Below, piece by piece: positions 21,436 through 32,281 of a DNA stretch of 64,000 bases. The DNA is from Actinokineospora iranica. Lineage in GTDB: Bacteria > Actinomycetota > Actinomycetes > Mycobacteriales > Pseudonocardiaceae. The notes beneath the pieces were generated by a model. That model did not search any database and had not been told where the DNA came from. It saw nothing but the letters and a program-made list of their open reading frames with translations. Where the stretch lies: assembly GCF_900101685.1 (NCBI RefSeq), contig NZ_FMZZ01000020.1:27432-91431 (forward strand), written 5' to 3'. Positions within the stretch are counted from its first letter, which is position 1. Every line of letters starts with the position of its first letter. Both the position numbers and the translations under genes were made by a program.

Positions 21436-23190
21436 TCAGGCCAAGCCCAGGGCGAGGTAGTCGTACATGTTGTACGCGTCGGACACGAACACGTTCGTCA
21501 GTCCCTTGCCGCGCAACAGAAGGCTCTTGGCGTGGACACCCGGCAGGATGACCGCCTCCTCCATGACGCGCTTGTCGATCGCGCCCCACATGGCCTCGCG
21601 CTTGGCCTTGTCGGTCTCGGCGATGGCATCGTCCAGCATCTTGTCGACCTCGGGGATGCGCACGGAGGTGTTGGACGAGCCACCGGTCTCCCGGATGACG
21701 CGGCTGTCGACGATCTGCGACAGGAAGCCGAAGCCGTCGTTCCAGTCCGCGCCCCAGCCGTTGGTCGCCAGGCCGAGGTTGTTGGCCTTGACGTACGGCG
21801 GGTTGCCCGCGAACTGCGCGAAGTAGTCGCCCTGCGGGAATCCCTTGAGCGTCAGCTTGATGCCGACCCGGCCGAGCGCGGCCTGCAGCGACTCCGCGGT
21901 GGCCTTCTCCTTCGGGCGCTCGGCCCGGTAGGCGATGTTGGTCTCGAAGCCGTCCGGCTTCCCGCACGCGGCAAGGGCTTCCTTGGCCTTGGCGATGTCG
22001 CCCTTGTTGTCCGGGCCAGCGGGGTACAGGTCGAACTTCTGCGCGCCGGGGATCTGCGGCGGCAGCAGGGTCGTGGCGATGTCGCCGCCGGAGAACACGC
22101 CGCCGTACGCGGTCTGGTAGCCGGTCCGGTCCGCGGCGTACTCGATCGCCTTGCGGCACTCGATGTTGTCCAGCGGGGCCACGGTCGGGTTGATCGAGGT
22201 GTACCACAGGCGCGCGCTCGTCGGGTTGTCCGCCGACGCCTTGAGCGCCGGGTCGCCCAGCACCCTGGGCAGCGACGCGGGCTGCACGCCGGTGCCGGTG
22301 ATGTCGACGTGCAGGTCGCCGGAGATCAGCCGGTTGTCGATGTCGTCGGCGTTGACGTTCATCGTCACCTCGTAGCCGTCCGGCAGCGCCCTGCGGTTCG
22401 GGTCGGTCGCCGGGTCCCACTGGTCGTTGCGGACCAGCTTGAAGCTCTTGTCGATCTCGTTGTCCTGGAACTTGTACGGGCCGGTCGAGATGACGTGCTC
22501 GCGGTACTTCGCGCCGGTGTCCTTGGCCTCGGGGACCGGGACCGTCTGCGGAAGGTGCGCGAAGTAGTCGAAGCCGCCGAACGGCTTCTTGAGGTGGAAC
22601 ACGATCGTCCGGTCGTCCGGGGTCTCGATCGCGGAGTTGGTGTCCATGTCCTTGGTCTTGTACGGACCCTGGTATCCCTCGGGCAGGTTCAGGTAGCCCT
22701 CGAAGTACGCGGGTCCGTTCGGGAAAGTCTCCTTGTCGGTGGACCGCAGGACAGCGTGCTTGACGTCCTTGGACGTGACCGGGGTGCCGTCTTCGTACTT
22801 GACGCCCGCGCGCAGCTTGTACGTCCAGGTCTTGCCCTCGTCGCCGGACACGCCAAGGGACTCGGCGAGGTCGGGCACCAGTTCGTTGCTCGCGCCGCCG
22901 GGAGCGGGCTTGAACATCAGCAGTGACCGGCCGTAGAGGCGCAGGAAGTTCCACGCGTAGCTGTAGTACGTCTCGCCCGGGTCGAGGGAGTCCCACGTGC
23001 CCGCGTTGGCGATCTTGATGATTCCGCCCTTCTTGTCCGAAGGGTTGAACGTGGTGGTCAGTGCCGCGTTGAAGGCCGGTGTGGTGGTGCCGCCGTCGCC
23101 GCCGTTGGAGCTGGTGCCGCCACAGGCGGACAGCGCCATCGCGACAGCCGCGCCCGCGGCGACCGCGGTAACCAAGCGCTTGCTGTTCAT
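21436..23190 (-). CDS. Peptide ABC transporter substrate-binding lipoprotein
   Basis: 584 residues from ATG at 23190. The lipoprotein signal MNSKRLVTAVAAGAAVAMAL ends in the lipobox LSAC, with Cys23 the lipidated residue. The SBP_bac_5 domain follows, with the family block GETYYSYAWNFLRLYGRSLL and the later YRAERPKEKATAESLQAAL. A start at 23247, directly after the previous stop, would add 19 residues before the signal and is less likely. It should deliver oligopeptides or similar solutes to the permeases encoded on each side. Confidence 0.92.
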   Translation of the reverse strand: MNSKRLVTAVAAGAAVAMALSACGGTSSNGGDGGTTTPAFNAALTTTFNPSDKKGGIIKIANAGTWDSLDPGETYYSYAWNFLRLYGRSLLMFKPAPGGASNELVPDLAESLGVSGDEGKTWTYKLRAGVKYEDGTPVTSKDVKHAVLRSTDKETFPNGPAYFEGYLNLPEGYQGPYKTKDMDTNSAIETPDDRTIVFHLKKPFGGFDYFAHLPQTVPVPEAKDTGAKYREHVISTGPYKFQDNEIDKSFKLVRNDQWDPATDPNRRALPDGYEVTMNVNADDIDNRLISGDLHVDITGTGVQPASLPRVLGDPALKASADNPTSARLWYTSINPTVAPLDNIECRKAIEYAADRTGYQTAYGGVFSGGDIATTLLPPQIPGAQKFDLYPAGPDNKGDIAKAKEALAACGKPDGFETNIAYRAERPKEKATAESLQAALGRVGIKLTLKGFPQGDYFAQFAGNPPYVKANNLGLATNGWGADWNDGFGFLSQIVDSRVIRETGGSSNTSVRIPEVDKMLDDAIAETDKAKREAMWGAIDKRVMEEAVILPGVHAKSLLLRGKGLTNVFVSDAYNMYDYLALGLA

Positions 23191-23247
23191 TGTGCTGTAG
23201 CACCCCTTCTTTCCAGGAGCATCCGGACTGGCGTTGTTTGCCATCAC

Positions 23248-24252
23248 CTATCGGGCCCGGGGGTCGAGCGCGTCGCGCAGGCCGTCGCCGAACAGGTTGA
23301 ACGCGAGCACGGTCACGAAGATGGCGAGACCGGGCCAGAGCATGAAGTGCGGCATCGTGTAGTAGCGGGACGCGTCGGAGAGCATCCCGCCCCAGGTCGC
23401 GGTGGGCGCGTTGATGCCGACCCCGAGGAACGACAGCGCCGACTCGAACAGGATGTTCGTCGGGATCAGCAGCGTCGCGTACACCAGGATCGGGGCGACC
23501 AGGTTGGGCAGCAGCTCCCGGAAGAGAATGTGCGGGCCGCGCGCGCCGAGGCTGCGGGCGGCGTCGACGAACTCGCGCTCGCGCAGCGACAGCGTCTGGC
23601 CGCGCACGATCCGGCCGATGTAGGGCCAGTTGAAGAACCCGATGATGAAGGTCAGCATCCCGATGCGGACCGTCTCCGACGACAGGCCGAACGCGGTGTC
23701 CGGCATGACCCCGACCAGCGCCATGGCGAAGACCAGCAGCGGGAACGCCAGGAACACGTCCATCGCGCGGCTGATCAGAGTGTCGACCCAGCCGCCGAAG
23801 TAGCCCGCGACGACGCCAAGGGTGGTGCCGATGACGACCGAGAGCAGGGTCGCGAGCGAGGCGATGAGCAGCGAGATCCAGGAGCCCGCGAAGATCCGGG
23901 CGAGGATGTCGCGGCCGTTGACCGGCTCGACGCCCAGCGGGTGGTCGGCGCTCATGCCGCCGAAGGTCCCCTTCGGGGCGAGCGTGCCGAACTCGGTGTC
24001 GATCAGGTCCTGGTGGAACTCGTTGGGGTGAACCACGTTGAACACGCGGTCGAGCAGCAGCGCGGCCACCGCGGCCAGGATGAGCAGCACGATCACGACC
24101 GCGCCCGCGATGGCGACCTTGTCGCGGCGCAGCCGCAGCCAGGCGATCTGGCCGAGCGAGCGGCCCTGGATCGCCTTCTTGCCCATGCCCTTGAGCGCGG
24201 CCTCCGGTTCGGCGACCGCGCCGGACCCGGTGACCTCGGGTGGGGCGGTCAT
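23248..24252 (-). CDS. Oligopeptide ABC transporter permease (DppC type)
   Basis: 334 residues. N-terminal cytoplasmic tail with LGQIAWLRLRRDKVAIAGAVV (the OppC/DppC N-terminal domain), then about six helices and the cytoplasmic loop VDAARSLGARGPHILFREL that contacts the ATPase. First gene of the operon, so the order is permease C, binding protein, permease B, ATPase D, ATPase F. Confidence 0.94.
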   Translation of the reverse strand: MTAPPEVTGSGAVAEPEAALKGMGKKAIQGRSLGQIAWLRLRRDKVAIAGAVVIVLLILAAVAALLLDRVFNVVHPNEFHQDLIDTEFGTLAPKGTFGGMSADHPLGVEPVNGRDILARIFAGSWISLLIASLATLLSVVIGTTLGVVAGYFGGWVDTLISRAMDVFLAFPLLVFAMALVGVMPDTAFGLSSETVRIGMLTFIIGFFNWPYIGRIVRGQTLSLREREFVDAARSLGARGPHILFRELLPNLVAPILVYATLLIPTNILFESALSFLGVGINAPTATWGGMLSDASRYYTMPHFMLWPGLAIFVTVLAFNLFGDGLRDALDPRAR

Positions 24253-24563
24253 GCCGTGCGCCGCCCCCGGCCGGGCGCGACGAGTCGTCGGCCGCCGTCA
24301 CCGGCGTCCGGTCGACCAAGTCGCGCTGATCGCTGGTAAGCCATCACACACTCCTCGTGTCCGGTCTCGCTGCTCCGAGTCTCCGGGATCTCACCGTGTG
24401 GTCGCCGACCATAGCCGCTTGCGCCGTGATCACTTGGCGGTTCGAGGTCACGATCCGGCCAACTGCCATACACAGAATGAGCAATCCGCGCCTGTTTACG
24501 GACTGAGGGTGACATTCGGCGGAACATTGTCCGCTGAACGGACGGCAGTACTGCGGTGACCGG
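24253..24563. other. Gap upstream of transporter operon
   Basis: 311 bases between the first permease gene and the kinase gene, both on the minus strand. It should hold the operon promoter. A moderately AT-rich stretch near 24420-24500 is the best candidate; I could not fix -35/-10 boxes. No gene is supported. Confidence 0.4.
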
Positions 24564-25106
24564 TCACACAACGACGTGAGCGGACGCTCGCTCCCGAGTG
24601 CCGTCGACGGCGAACCAGCCCGCCTCGAACGCCTGCCACCGGGTGAGCACGGCCCGGCTCCGCTCGCCGTCGCGGGCCACCGACCGGGCCAGGCGCGCGG
24701 CGGGATCGGGCAGCTCGCACCAGAACAGCCGGGACAGCAGCGGCCCCACCGAACGGCGACCGGCGGACACGCCCTCGACGACGAGCACAGCGGGGACCGC
24801 GACGTCGACCCACTCGCCGGGCGCAGGCGTGCCATCGAGCCAGCGCGTGCGCTGGTATCGACCGGGTACACCTTCGCGCAGGGGCGCCAAGACGCCGGAA
24901 ACCAGGCGCGGCCACCAGGCCACCGGGTCGTCCCAGGTGGCGAAGTCGTCGGTGGACACCACGGCGGCACGCTCGCCCAGAGCCGTCACAAGAGCGGCCG
25001 CGAACGTGCTCTTACCCGAACCCGACGGCCCGTCGACGGCGACAAGGCGCACCGCACCCAACCGGGCGGGAGCGGCTAAGACCGAGTCGGCGAACTCGCC
25101 GATCAC
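24564..25106 (-). CDS. P-loop kinase, uridine kinase-like
   Basis: 180 residues. Walker [15 protein letters not shown] is at about residues 26-39, the [18 protein letters not shown] segment places the catalytic Asp as in uridine/pantothenate kinases, and [10 protein letters not shown] is the second strand block. Substrate unknown; related actinobacterial genes are often labelled uridine kinase. Its start overlaps the recR stop by four bases, so it is co-transcribed with recR and ybaB. Confidence 0.8.
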   Translation of the reverse strand: MIGEFADSVLAAPARLGAVRLVAVDGPSGSGKSTFAAALVTALGERAAVVSTDDFATWDDPVAWWPRLVSGVLAPLREGVPGRYQRTRWLDGTPAPGEWVDVAVPAVLVVEGVSAGRRSVGPLLSRLFWCELPDPAARLARSVARDGERSRAVLTRWQAFEAGWFAVDGTRERASAHVVV

Positions 25107-25699
25107 ACCGTACGGCGGCCCGAGAGCGCGCGGCCCAGGGTGAGCTCGTCGGCGAACTCCAGGTCACCGCCCATCGGCAGCCCCGACGCGAGCCGGGTGA
25201 CGGTCAGGCCGGGGAAGTCGCGCAGCATCCGCACCAGGTACGTGGCCGTCGCCTCGCCCTCGGTGTTCGGGTCCATGGCCAGGATGACCTCGGTGACCTC
25301 CTGCGACCCGATACGCGTCAGCAGCTGCCGGATGCGCAGCTGCTCCGGCCCGATCCCGGACAACGGGTCGAGCGCGCCGCCGAGCACGTGGTAGCGGCCC
25401 TTGAACTCCCGGGTGCGCTCGATGGCCAGGACGTCCTTGGGCTCCTCCACCACGCACACCGCCGACGGGTCGCGCCGGGCGTCGCGGCAGATCCGGCAGG
25501 TGGCCTCCGCGGAGACGTTGCCGCAGACGTCGCAGAACACCACGCCGTCCTTGACCTTCTGCAGCGCTTCCTGCAACCGGGTCACGTCCGCCGGTTCCGC
25601 GCCGAGCAGGTGGAAGGCGATCCGCTGCGCGCTCTTCGGCCCGACCCCGGGCAGACGCCCCAGCTCGTCGATCAGATCCTGGACCGGGCCCTCGTACAA
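25103..25699 (-). CDS. recR: Recombination mediator protein RecR
   Basis: 198 residues from TTG at 25699, the usual length (about 200). The N-terminal helix-hairpin-helix reads [20 protein letters not shown]. Four cysteines in [16 protein letters not shown] bind zinc, and the Toprim domain follows ([14 protein letters not shown], then [15 protein letters not shown]). It loads RecA at gaps with RecF/RecO. Starts seven bases after the ybaB stop; GAGG serves as ribosome site. Confidence 0.97.
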   Translation of the reverse strand: MYEGPVQDLIDELGRLPGVGPKSAQRIAFHLLGAEPADVTRLQEALQKVKDGVVFCDVCGNVSAEATCRICRDARRDPSAVCVVEEPKDVLAIERTREFKGRYHVLGGALDPLSGIGPEQLRIRQLLTRIGSQEVTEVILAMDPNTEGEATATYLVRMLRDFPGLTVTRLASGLPMGGDLEFADELTLGRALSGRRTV

Positions 25700-25706
25700 C
25701 GCGCCC

Positions 25707-26048
25707 TCACAGCCCCGGGATGCCGAGGCCGCCGCCGCCGAGACCACCGGCGAGCGGGCCCATCTTGTCCTCGGCGAGCTTCTGGGCGTTGTTGCCCGCG
25801 TCGCGGACCGCGGCGACCACCAGGTCGGCCAGGGTCTCGGTGTCGTCGGGGTCGACCACCTTCGGGTCGATGACCAGCGCCTTGAGCTCGCCTGCGCCGG
25901 ACACCGTCGCGGTCACCAGGCCGCCGCCCGCGCTTCCGGTGACCTCGGCGTCGGCCAGTTCCTGCTGCGCGGTCAGCAACTGCTCCTGCATCTTCTGCGC
26001 CTGCGCCAGGATCGCCTGCATGTCGGGTGCGCCGCCTCCGGGAAACAC
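25707..26048 (-). CDS. ybaB: YbaB/EbfC nucleoid-associated protein
   Basis: 113 residues from GTG at 26048 with GAGGGG upstream. The helical hairpin [27 protein letters not shown] and the strand block [25 protein letters not shown] define the DNA-binding YbaB dimer. A Gly-rich tail ([15 protein letters not shown]) ends it. Always found beside recR and near dnaX; possibly modulates DNA transactions. Confidence 0.95.
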   Translation of the reverse strand: MFPGGGAPDMQAILAQAQKMQEQLLTAQQELADAEVTGSAGGGLVTATVSGAGELKALVIDPKVVDPDDTETLADLVVAAVRDAGNNAQKLAEDKMGPLAGGLGGGGLGIPGL

Positions 26049-26140
26049 CGCGGCCCCTCTCGTCTCGGGTACGACACCGGGACTACTTCGATGGTGTCGA
26101 GTCCAGCTTAGAGGGCGGCCCGCTGTGGCATCGTGAAGCC

Positions 26141-26971
26141 GTGCTGACACGACGCGCGGCGGGTCTCGCGGTCGCCTGCGCCATCGCGGCGGTGACGTCC
26201 GCGTGCGGCGGGGCGACCACTCCCCCAGCGGGCGTCGACGCGCGGGTGACCGCCGTCGCCGAGTCCCCTCGCCAGTCGCCCGCCGCGGCGTCGCCCGCGC
26301 CGTCCAGGGCGCAGGGGATCTCCACCGGGCGGACCGTGGTGCTCGACCCCGGGCACAACGGCGGCAACGCCGCCCACCCCGCCGAGATCAACAAGCGGAT
26401 CTCCGCGGGCCGGGGCCTGATCAAGCAGTGCAACACCACCGGGACCGCGACGGCGGACGGGTACCCGGAGCACGCGTTCAACTGGGACCTCGCCGGGCGG
26501 GTCCGCGACCTGCTGACCGCGCGCGGCGTCAGGGTGGTCATGACCCGCCAGGACGACACCGGCGTCGGCCCGTGCGTCGACCGGCGCGCCGCCATCGGCA
26601 ACGAGTCCGGCGCGGCGGCCGTGGTCTCCCTGCACGCCGACGGCGCCGAGACGACCCGCGCGCACGGGTTCCACATCGCGTATTCCGCGCCCCCGCTGAA
26701 CGACGCGCAGGGCGAGCCGTCGCTGCGGCTGGCCGAAGCCCTGCGCGGCGCGATGCGCGCCGCCGGTCTGGTCACCGCCACCTACATCGGCTCGGACGGA
26801 CTGGACCAGCGCGACGACCTCGCAGGCCTGAACCTCTCGACCCAGCCCGTGGTGCTGGTGGAGTGCGGAAACATGCGCAACCCGGAGGAAGCGGCGCGGA
26901 TGTCGAGCCCCGCGGGCAGGCAGCACTACGCCGAGGCCATCGCGAACGGCATCCTCGCATTCCTCGGCTGA
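26141..26971 (+). CDS. N-acetylmuramoyl-L-alanine amidase, lipoprotein
   Basis: 276 residues from GTG at 26141. Signal peptide [21 protein letters not shown] ends in a lipobox, so the protein should be lipid-anchored outside the membrane. Amidase_3 domain: first His in LDPGHNGGN, Glu in [11 protein letters not shown], second His in VVSLHADGA and Glu in [11 protein letters not shown] form the zinc site and catalytic base. It cleaves the lactyl-amide bond in peptidoglycan. Orthologous in position to Rv3717 of M. tuberculosis. Confidence 0.94.
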   Translation: MLTRRAAGLAVACAIAAVTSACGGATTPPAGVDARVTAVAESPRQSPAAASPAPSRAQGISTGRTVVLDPGHNGGNAAHPAEINKRISAGRGLIKQCNTTGTATADGYPEHAFNWDLAGRVRDLLTARGVRVVMTRQDDTGVGPCVDRRAAIGNESGAAAVVSLHADGAETTRAHGFHIAYSAPPLNDAQGEPSLRLAEALRGAMRAAGLVTATYIGSDGLDQRDDLAGLNLSTQPVVLVECGNMRNPEEAARMSSPAGRQHYAEAIANGILAFLG

Positions 26972-26995
26972 CCGTCCTGTGACAGGCTGGAGATC

Positions 26996-27898
26996 ATGTC
27001 CGGGATGCGGGTGCTCGACATCGACGAGCGCGGGCGGCTACTGACCGCGGTGGCCGAAGGAGACCAGGTTCGCCTGGCCGAGATCGACGCCAAGGGCGTG
27101 CGCGGCGACCTCACCGTGGCGAGCGGGATCACCACGGCCAAATACCTGCCCGGCGAGCGCAAAGTGGTCGTGCAGCACGGCGAACCGGCGCAGCTGTCGC
27201 TGCTCACCGTCGGCGGCAAACTGGCGCCCCTGCTCGGCTCCCCCACCCACTCGACCGAACTCCTGGGTGTCCTGCCCGGCCGGATCGTCTACCGCGCCAA
27301 CCGCAGACACCGCCTCCTGTACTCGGTCGTCATCCGCAACGTCCTCGTCGGCGAAGAGCAGGCCGTCTACGACCGCGGCGGCGCGGTAATCGAGGCCGCG
27401 GTAAGCCCCAACAGCCGCCACATCGCGATCCGCCTCCCCCGCAAACTGCTCCTGGTCGACACCATGCCGGTCACCGAAGACGACCACGTGCGCCTGATCT
27501 CCCCGGAACCGGCCGAACGCGGCCGCCGCAACCTGCGCTGGCTCCCCGACTCCGGCAGGCTCGTCGCCACCGAATACACGGAAAGCACCGCCCGCATCGT
27601 CCGGTTCGACGTCGCGAGCGAAAGCTGGCACCCCCTGGTCGTCTCCCTCGACCAGTCCACCACCGGCTGGGTGGCCCCCGACGGCCGCCGCGTCGCCGTC
27701 GCCGCTGGCCCCCGCATCGCCTTCCACCGCGCGGAAGACGGCGCCTTCCTCCGCGAAGCCGAACTCCCCGGCGACATCGCCCCCGACGCGTTCCTCTGGT
27801 CCCCCGACTCCAGCAGGGTCGCCCTCACCACCACGCTCGGCCAACTGGCCGTGGTCGAAGCCGACACCGCGGCGGTCCACCCCATCCTGGTGAACTGA
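26996..27898 (+). CDS. Beta-propeller-like protein of unknown role
   Basis: 300 residues, ATG at 26996. Repeating four-strand blocks (VRLAEIDAKGVRGDLTV, LLLVDTMPVTEDDHVRL, RIAFHRAEDGAFLREAEL, FLWSPDSSRVALTT) look like WD40/TolB-type blades. No signal peptide, no enzyme motif. It follows the amidase by 24 bases on the same strand and may be co-transcribed. Confidence 0.7.
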   Translation: MSGMRVLDIDERGRLLTAVAEGDQVRLAEIDAKGVRGDLTVASGITTAKYLPGERKVVVQHGEPAQLSLLTVGGKLAPLLGSPTHSTELLGVLPGRIVYRANRRHRLLYSVVIRNVLVGEEQAVYDRGGAVIEAAVSPNSRHIAIRLPRKLLLVDTMPVTEDDHVRLISPEPAERGRRNLRWLPDSGRLVATEYTESTARIVRFDVASESWHPLVVSLDQSTTGWVAPDGRRVAVAAGPRIAFHRAEDGAFLREAELPGDIAPDAFLWSPDSSRVALTTTLGQLAVVEADTAAVHPILVN

Positions 27899-28311
27899 CC
27901 CGCCCACTGCCGTCAGGGTTCCGTCACAGTCGGTGTGCGCCGCACTCACGACCGGGACATCGGCCGATCACTCCACAAGCTCCGAGTTCGGTTGAACTGG
28001 ATGCAAACACCGTTCTGTTTGGTGAACACACAGGTCGATAAGTGTCTTCCCGCGCACGCGGGGCTGTTCCGGCTGCGGCCACCTGCCCAGAAGGCTGCGG
28101 ACTTGGCTGTCCCACCGCCCCGACACGCACAGGTCGTTGACCGACCACGGTTCCCCTCAAGCGGGCAAGCAGGGCGCACAGCCGATGCGTCAAAACCCGC
28201 CCGCCCCAACCAAAGAGCTGCATCTGTTTCCTGCGAGACACCCACACGCGGATGTGACCGGCAGTCAACCGTGCCCTAGGGACAGTGCCTTGACGAGTGC
28301 GTTTTCGACTC
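27899..28311. other. Gap before repeat family 2, copy 2
   Basis: About 410 bases with no supported gene. It includes a locally AT-rich patch (about 27970-28050) that could hold a promoter or a small RNA, and a short hairpin CGAGTGCGTTTTCGACTCG near 28294. Confidence 0.4.
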
Positions 28312-28429
28312 GTTTCCGCCGCCCACCGCCCCCACAACAAAGCCCCACCCACCCTGGGGGCTGACCCCGCTCCAGTCTATCGGCGCAGGTCAGCGGCGGG
28401 AAGGGGATGCGCCGCGGCTGTGGATAACT
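28312..28429. repeat. Dispersed repeat family 2, copy 2 (inverted)
   Basis: Reverse complement of 6545-6660 with few differences. It ends in TGTGGATAA (28420-28428), a perfect inverse DnaA-box consensus, and lies 70 bases downstream of the dnaX stop. Confidence 0.8.
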
Positions 28430-28498
28430 CCGGACCATGTGGATACCGGACGCCGCCCCAGGACGAAACCGTGGTAAGGCCGGGCAGGTGCCGGGCCG

Positions 28499-30559
28499 TC
28501 ACTCGACGGGGCGGGCGCCCAGTTTCTCGGCGAGCAGTTTCAGCATGGCGGCCTCCGGGTCCTCCCGGGCGGCGGCGTCGTTCGGGTCCGGCTTGCGGGC
28601 GGCCTGGGCGAGCATCTCCTCCTCGTCCTCCGGCTCCGGTGGGGGCGGGAGGTCGGGCTCGGGCGGCTCGGGGGGCAGGTCCTCGGCGGGCGGGCGGTTG
28701 TTCATCACCCGGCGCGGCGGCTCGAAGGTGCGTTCCGAGCGCGCGGGGGCCGCTGGGCGGGCAGGTGGTGCGGCGGCGGCCCTCGGCGGGGGCGGCGCGG
28801 CGGCGCCGGGTTCGGCGTGGACGCAGCGCACCTGCCAGCGGCCGCCCAGCACGGAGACCAGGGCCTGGGCGATCGCGTCGGCGTTGCGCGGCTCGCCGAG
28901 CCTGCGGGCCAGGGGGGCGGCCGGGTGCGCGATCACCACGACGTCGCCCTCGACGGCGGCGACGGTGGCGTTGGTCAGCATCGCCTCGGTGCTGCGGCTC
29001 GACTTGCGAACCGCGCCGAGCAGTTCCGACCACACCCGGCGCACCCCGGCGGCGTCCAGCGCCCCCGGCGTCGACTCGGCCACCGGCTCGGGTGCGGTGG
29101 TCGGCTCCGGCTGCGCTGGGCGTGCCGGTTCGGCGGACGGCTGCGCCGCCCGCTGCGAGGGCCGGGTGATCACCGGGCGCTCGGCGTCCTGACTCGCCCG
29201 CTGTGCAGGCCGGGTGACGACCGGACGCTCAGCGGGAGCCTCGTCCCGCTGCGGCGGCCGACTGGCGGCCGAGCGCTCGGCAACCGCCTCCCGCTGCGAC
29301 GGGCGACGGGCGACCGGGCGCTCGGCGGCGGCCGGTTCCGCGTCGACCGCCCGCTGCGACGCCCGGGACGGCTCCGCGCCGGGGGCGACGGTGATGCGGC
29401 GCTCCACCTGCTCCAGCCGTTGCAGGACAGCGGAATCCGCCGCCGCGTCGGTCGGGACGGCGCCGGGAAGCAGCATCCGCGCGCACAGCAGTTCCAGCAG
29501 CAGCCGGGGCGCGGTGGCGCCGCGCATGTCAACCAGGCCGGTGTGCACTATCTCGGCGTACCGGGCCAGCGTCGCCGCGCCGATGCGCTGGGCCTGGCCG
29601 ACCATGCGGTCCAACTCGTCGTCCGGGGCGTTGACCAGCCCCCGGGTCGCCGCGTCCGGCACGGCGCGGAGCAGGACCAGGTCGCGCAGCCGGTCGAGCA
29701 GGTCGGCGGCGAAGCGGCGCGGGTCGTGCCCGGCCTCGACCAGCCGGTCGACCGTGCCGTAGACGGCGGAAGCGTCGCCAGCGCCGAGCCCGTCGACCAT
29801 GTCGTCGATCAGGGCCACGTCGGTGACGCCGAGCAGCGCCACCGCGCGCTCGTAGGTGACGCCCTCGGGGCCCGCGCCCGCGAGAAGCTGGTCGAGCACC
29901 GACTGGGTGTCCCGGGCCGAGCCGCCGCCCGCGCGGATGACCAGCGGGAACACCGCTGGCTCGACCACGGCCCCCTCGGCGGCGCAGTTGCGTTCCAGCA
30001 GGTCGCGCATGGCGCCCGGCGGGATCAGCCGGAACGGGTAGTGGTGCGTGCGGGACCGGATGGTGGCGAGCACCTTGTCCGGCTCGGTGGTGGCGAAGAT
30101 GAAGACGAGGTGCTCCGGCGGCTCCTCGACGATCTTGAGCAGGGCGTTGAAGCCCTGCGTGGTGACCATGTGCGCCTCGTCCACGATGAACACCCGGTAC
30201 CGGGACTGGGCGGGCGCGTAGAACGCCCGGTCGCGCAGTTCGCGGGCGTCGTCCACGCCGCCGTGGCTGGCCGCGTCCAACTCCACCACGTCGACCGTGC
30301 CCGGCCCGTTGGGGGCGAGGCCGACGCAGGAGTCGCAGGTGCCGCACGGCTCGTCGGTGGGGCCCTTCTCGCAGTTGAGGGAACGGGCGAGGATGCGCGC
30401 GCTGGAGGTCTTGCCGCAACCGCGTGGACCGGAGAACAGGTAGGCGTGGTTTACCCGCCCCGCGGCAAGAGCGGTGCGCAGCGGGACAGTGACGTGTTCC
30501 TGGCCGACCACCTCGGCGAAGGTCGCAGGCCGGTACTTGCGGTATAGGGCGAGCGCCAC
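28499..30559 (-). CDS. dnaX: DNA polymerase III subunit gamma/tau
   Basis: 686 residues from GTG at 30559. AAA+ clamp-loader ATPase: Walker A GPRGCGKTSSARILARSL (about 44-61), zinc module C-x8-C-x2-C-x2-C in CEKGPTDEPCGTCDSC, Walker B VFIVDEAH and sensor 1 FATTEPDKV. After about residue 390 follows a long Ala/Pro/Arg-rich repetitive linker and a tau-like C-terminal part. No obvious slippery site was found for making a short gamma form. Confidence 0.96.
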   Translation of the reverse strand: MALALYRKYRPATFAEVVGQEHVTVPLRTALAAGRVNHAYLFSGPRGCGKTSSARILARSLNCEKGPTDEPCGTCDSCVGLAPNGPGTVDVVELDAASHGGVDDARELRDRAFYAPAQSRYRVFIVDEAHMVTTQGFNALLKIVEEPPEHLVFIFATTEPDKVLATIRSRTHHYPFRLIPPGAMRDLLERNCAAEGAVVEPAVFPLVIRAGGGSARDTQSVLDQLLAGAGPEGVTYERAVALLGVTDVALIDDMVDGLGAGDASAVYGTVDRLVEAGHDPRRFAADLLDRLRDLVLLRAVPDAATRGLVNAPDDELDRMVGQAQRIGAATLARYAEIVHTGLVDMRGATAPRLLLELLCARMLLPGAVPTDAAADSAVLQRLEQVERRITVAPGAEPSRASQRAVDAEPAAAERPVARRPSQREAVAERSAASRPPQRDEAPAERPVVTRPAQRASQDAERPVITRPSQRAAQPSAEPARPAQPEPTTAPEPVAESTPGALDAAGVRRVWSELLGAVRKSSRSTEAMLTNATVAAVEGDVVVIAHPAAPLARRLGEPRNADAIAQALVSVLGGRWQVRCVHAEPGAAAPPPPRAAAAPPARPAAPARSERTFEPPRRVMNNRPPAEDLPPEPPEPDLPPPPEPEDEEEMLAQAARKPDPNDAAAREDPEAAMLKLLAEKLGARPVE

Positions 30560-30668
30560 GCCGCGACCCTACCCGCCGCCCCCGACAGCCCCGCCGCCCC
30601 GGTGCGGCGATCACCAGCGGGTGGACAGACCGGGAATCCGGTAAGCGCGGGCGGCGTTGTCCCCACAC

Positions 30669-31676
<1,008 letters not shown>

Positions 31677-31680
31677 ACAA

Positions 31681-31775
31681 AAGGGGACCCCGTGCACCTG
31701 CCAGAGCCCGCTTATCCTTGCTGCCTTCCGGCCCTGGGGAGGTTCGCGAGATGAACACCGCACGGGGTCCACGGA
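31681..31775 (-). ncRNA. ffs: Small signal recognition particle RNA (4.5S type)
   Basis: On the minus strand the universally conserved domain IV is present (GGCCGGAAGGCAGCAAGG, within 31714-31733). The ends pair: GGACCCCGTGC (31685-31695) with GCACGGGGTCC (31760-31770). It binds Ffh for co-translational targeting. Position next to dnaX is usual in actinobacteria. Confidence 0.95.
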
Positions 31776-32281
31776 CAAGTGTAGCGGCACCCCGCGACCG
31801 CTCTCGACGGGGCGGCGAACCACCCTCAGCCACCCGACCCGAATCGCTTAGGCGCGCGTCGCATTCAAATCGAACCTCAAAGAGTCGGTAGCGCCAGCCT
31901 CCGGCAGACGCTCCCGGCGCACCCCTTGGGCGACGCGTGCGCCAATCGTGCGACCTCGCGGCCCCGCCGCACGCCCAGGTCAGACGGGCACACCCGGTCT
32001 GACCCCCCGTTTTGGCCGGTCAGACCAGCGTCCGGTACCCTCTTCGACGGAGGATTCGCATAGTGGCCTAGTGCGCACGATTGGAAATAGTGCGGGCACA
32101 TGCTCTGTGCTAGGTCCGATTCTCCCAGGTCGAGCAATGTTACGAGAGACGCAATAGTGCGACCTCGCAAAGCGATCGTAGCGTATCCCGTGAAGCTCAC
32201 ACCAGCGCCCTGTCGCGGTCTGCTCGGCATGAGCGCAAGCAGAGGCGAGCGCCGCGCGCGACCTTCGAGCGGCCGTCTACC
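31776..32281. other. Prophage left boundary region
   Basis: 506 bases without a supported gene. A 17-base near-repeat CAATCGTGCGACCTCGC (31943-31959) and CAATAGTGCGACCTCGC (32152-32168) brackets 209 bases, and further TAGTGCG blocks occur near 32065 and 32088. Local GC is lower than in the chromosomal part. The junction between host and prophage should lie here, but no attachment core could be paired because the other end is not visible. Confidence 0.45.

Noticed and set aside
23191..23247. Longer start for the substrate-binding protein
   Set aside because: Would place 19 hydrophilic residues before a standard lipoprotein signal.
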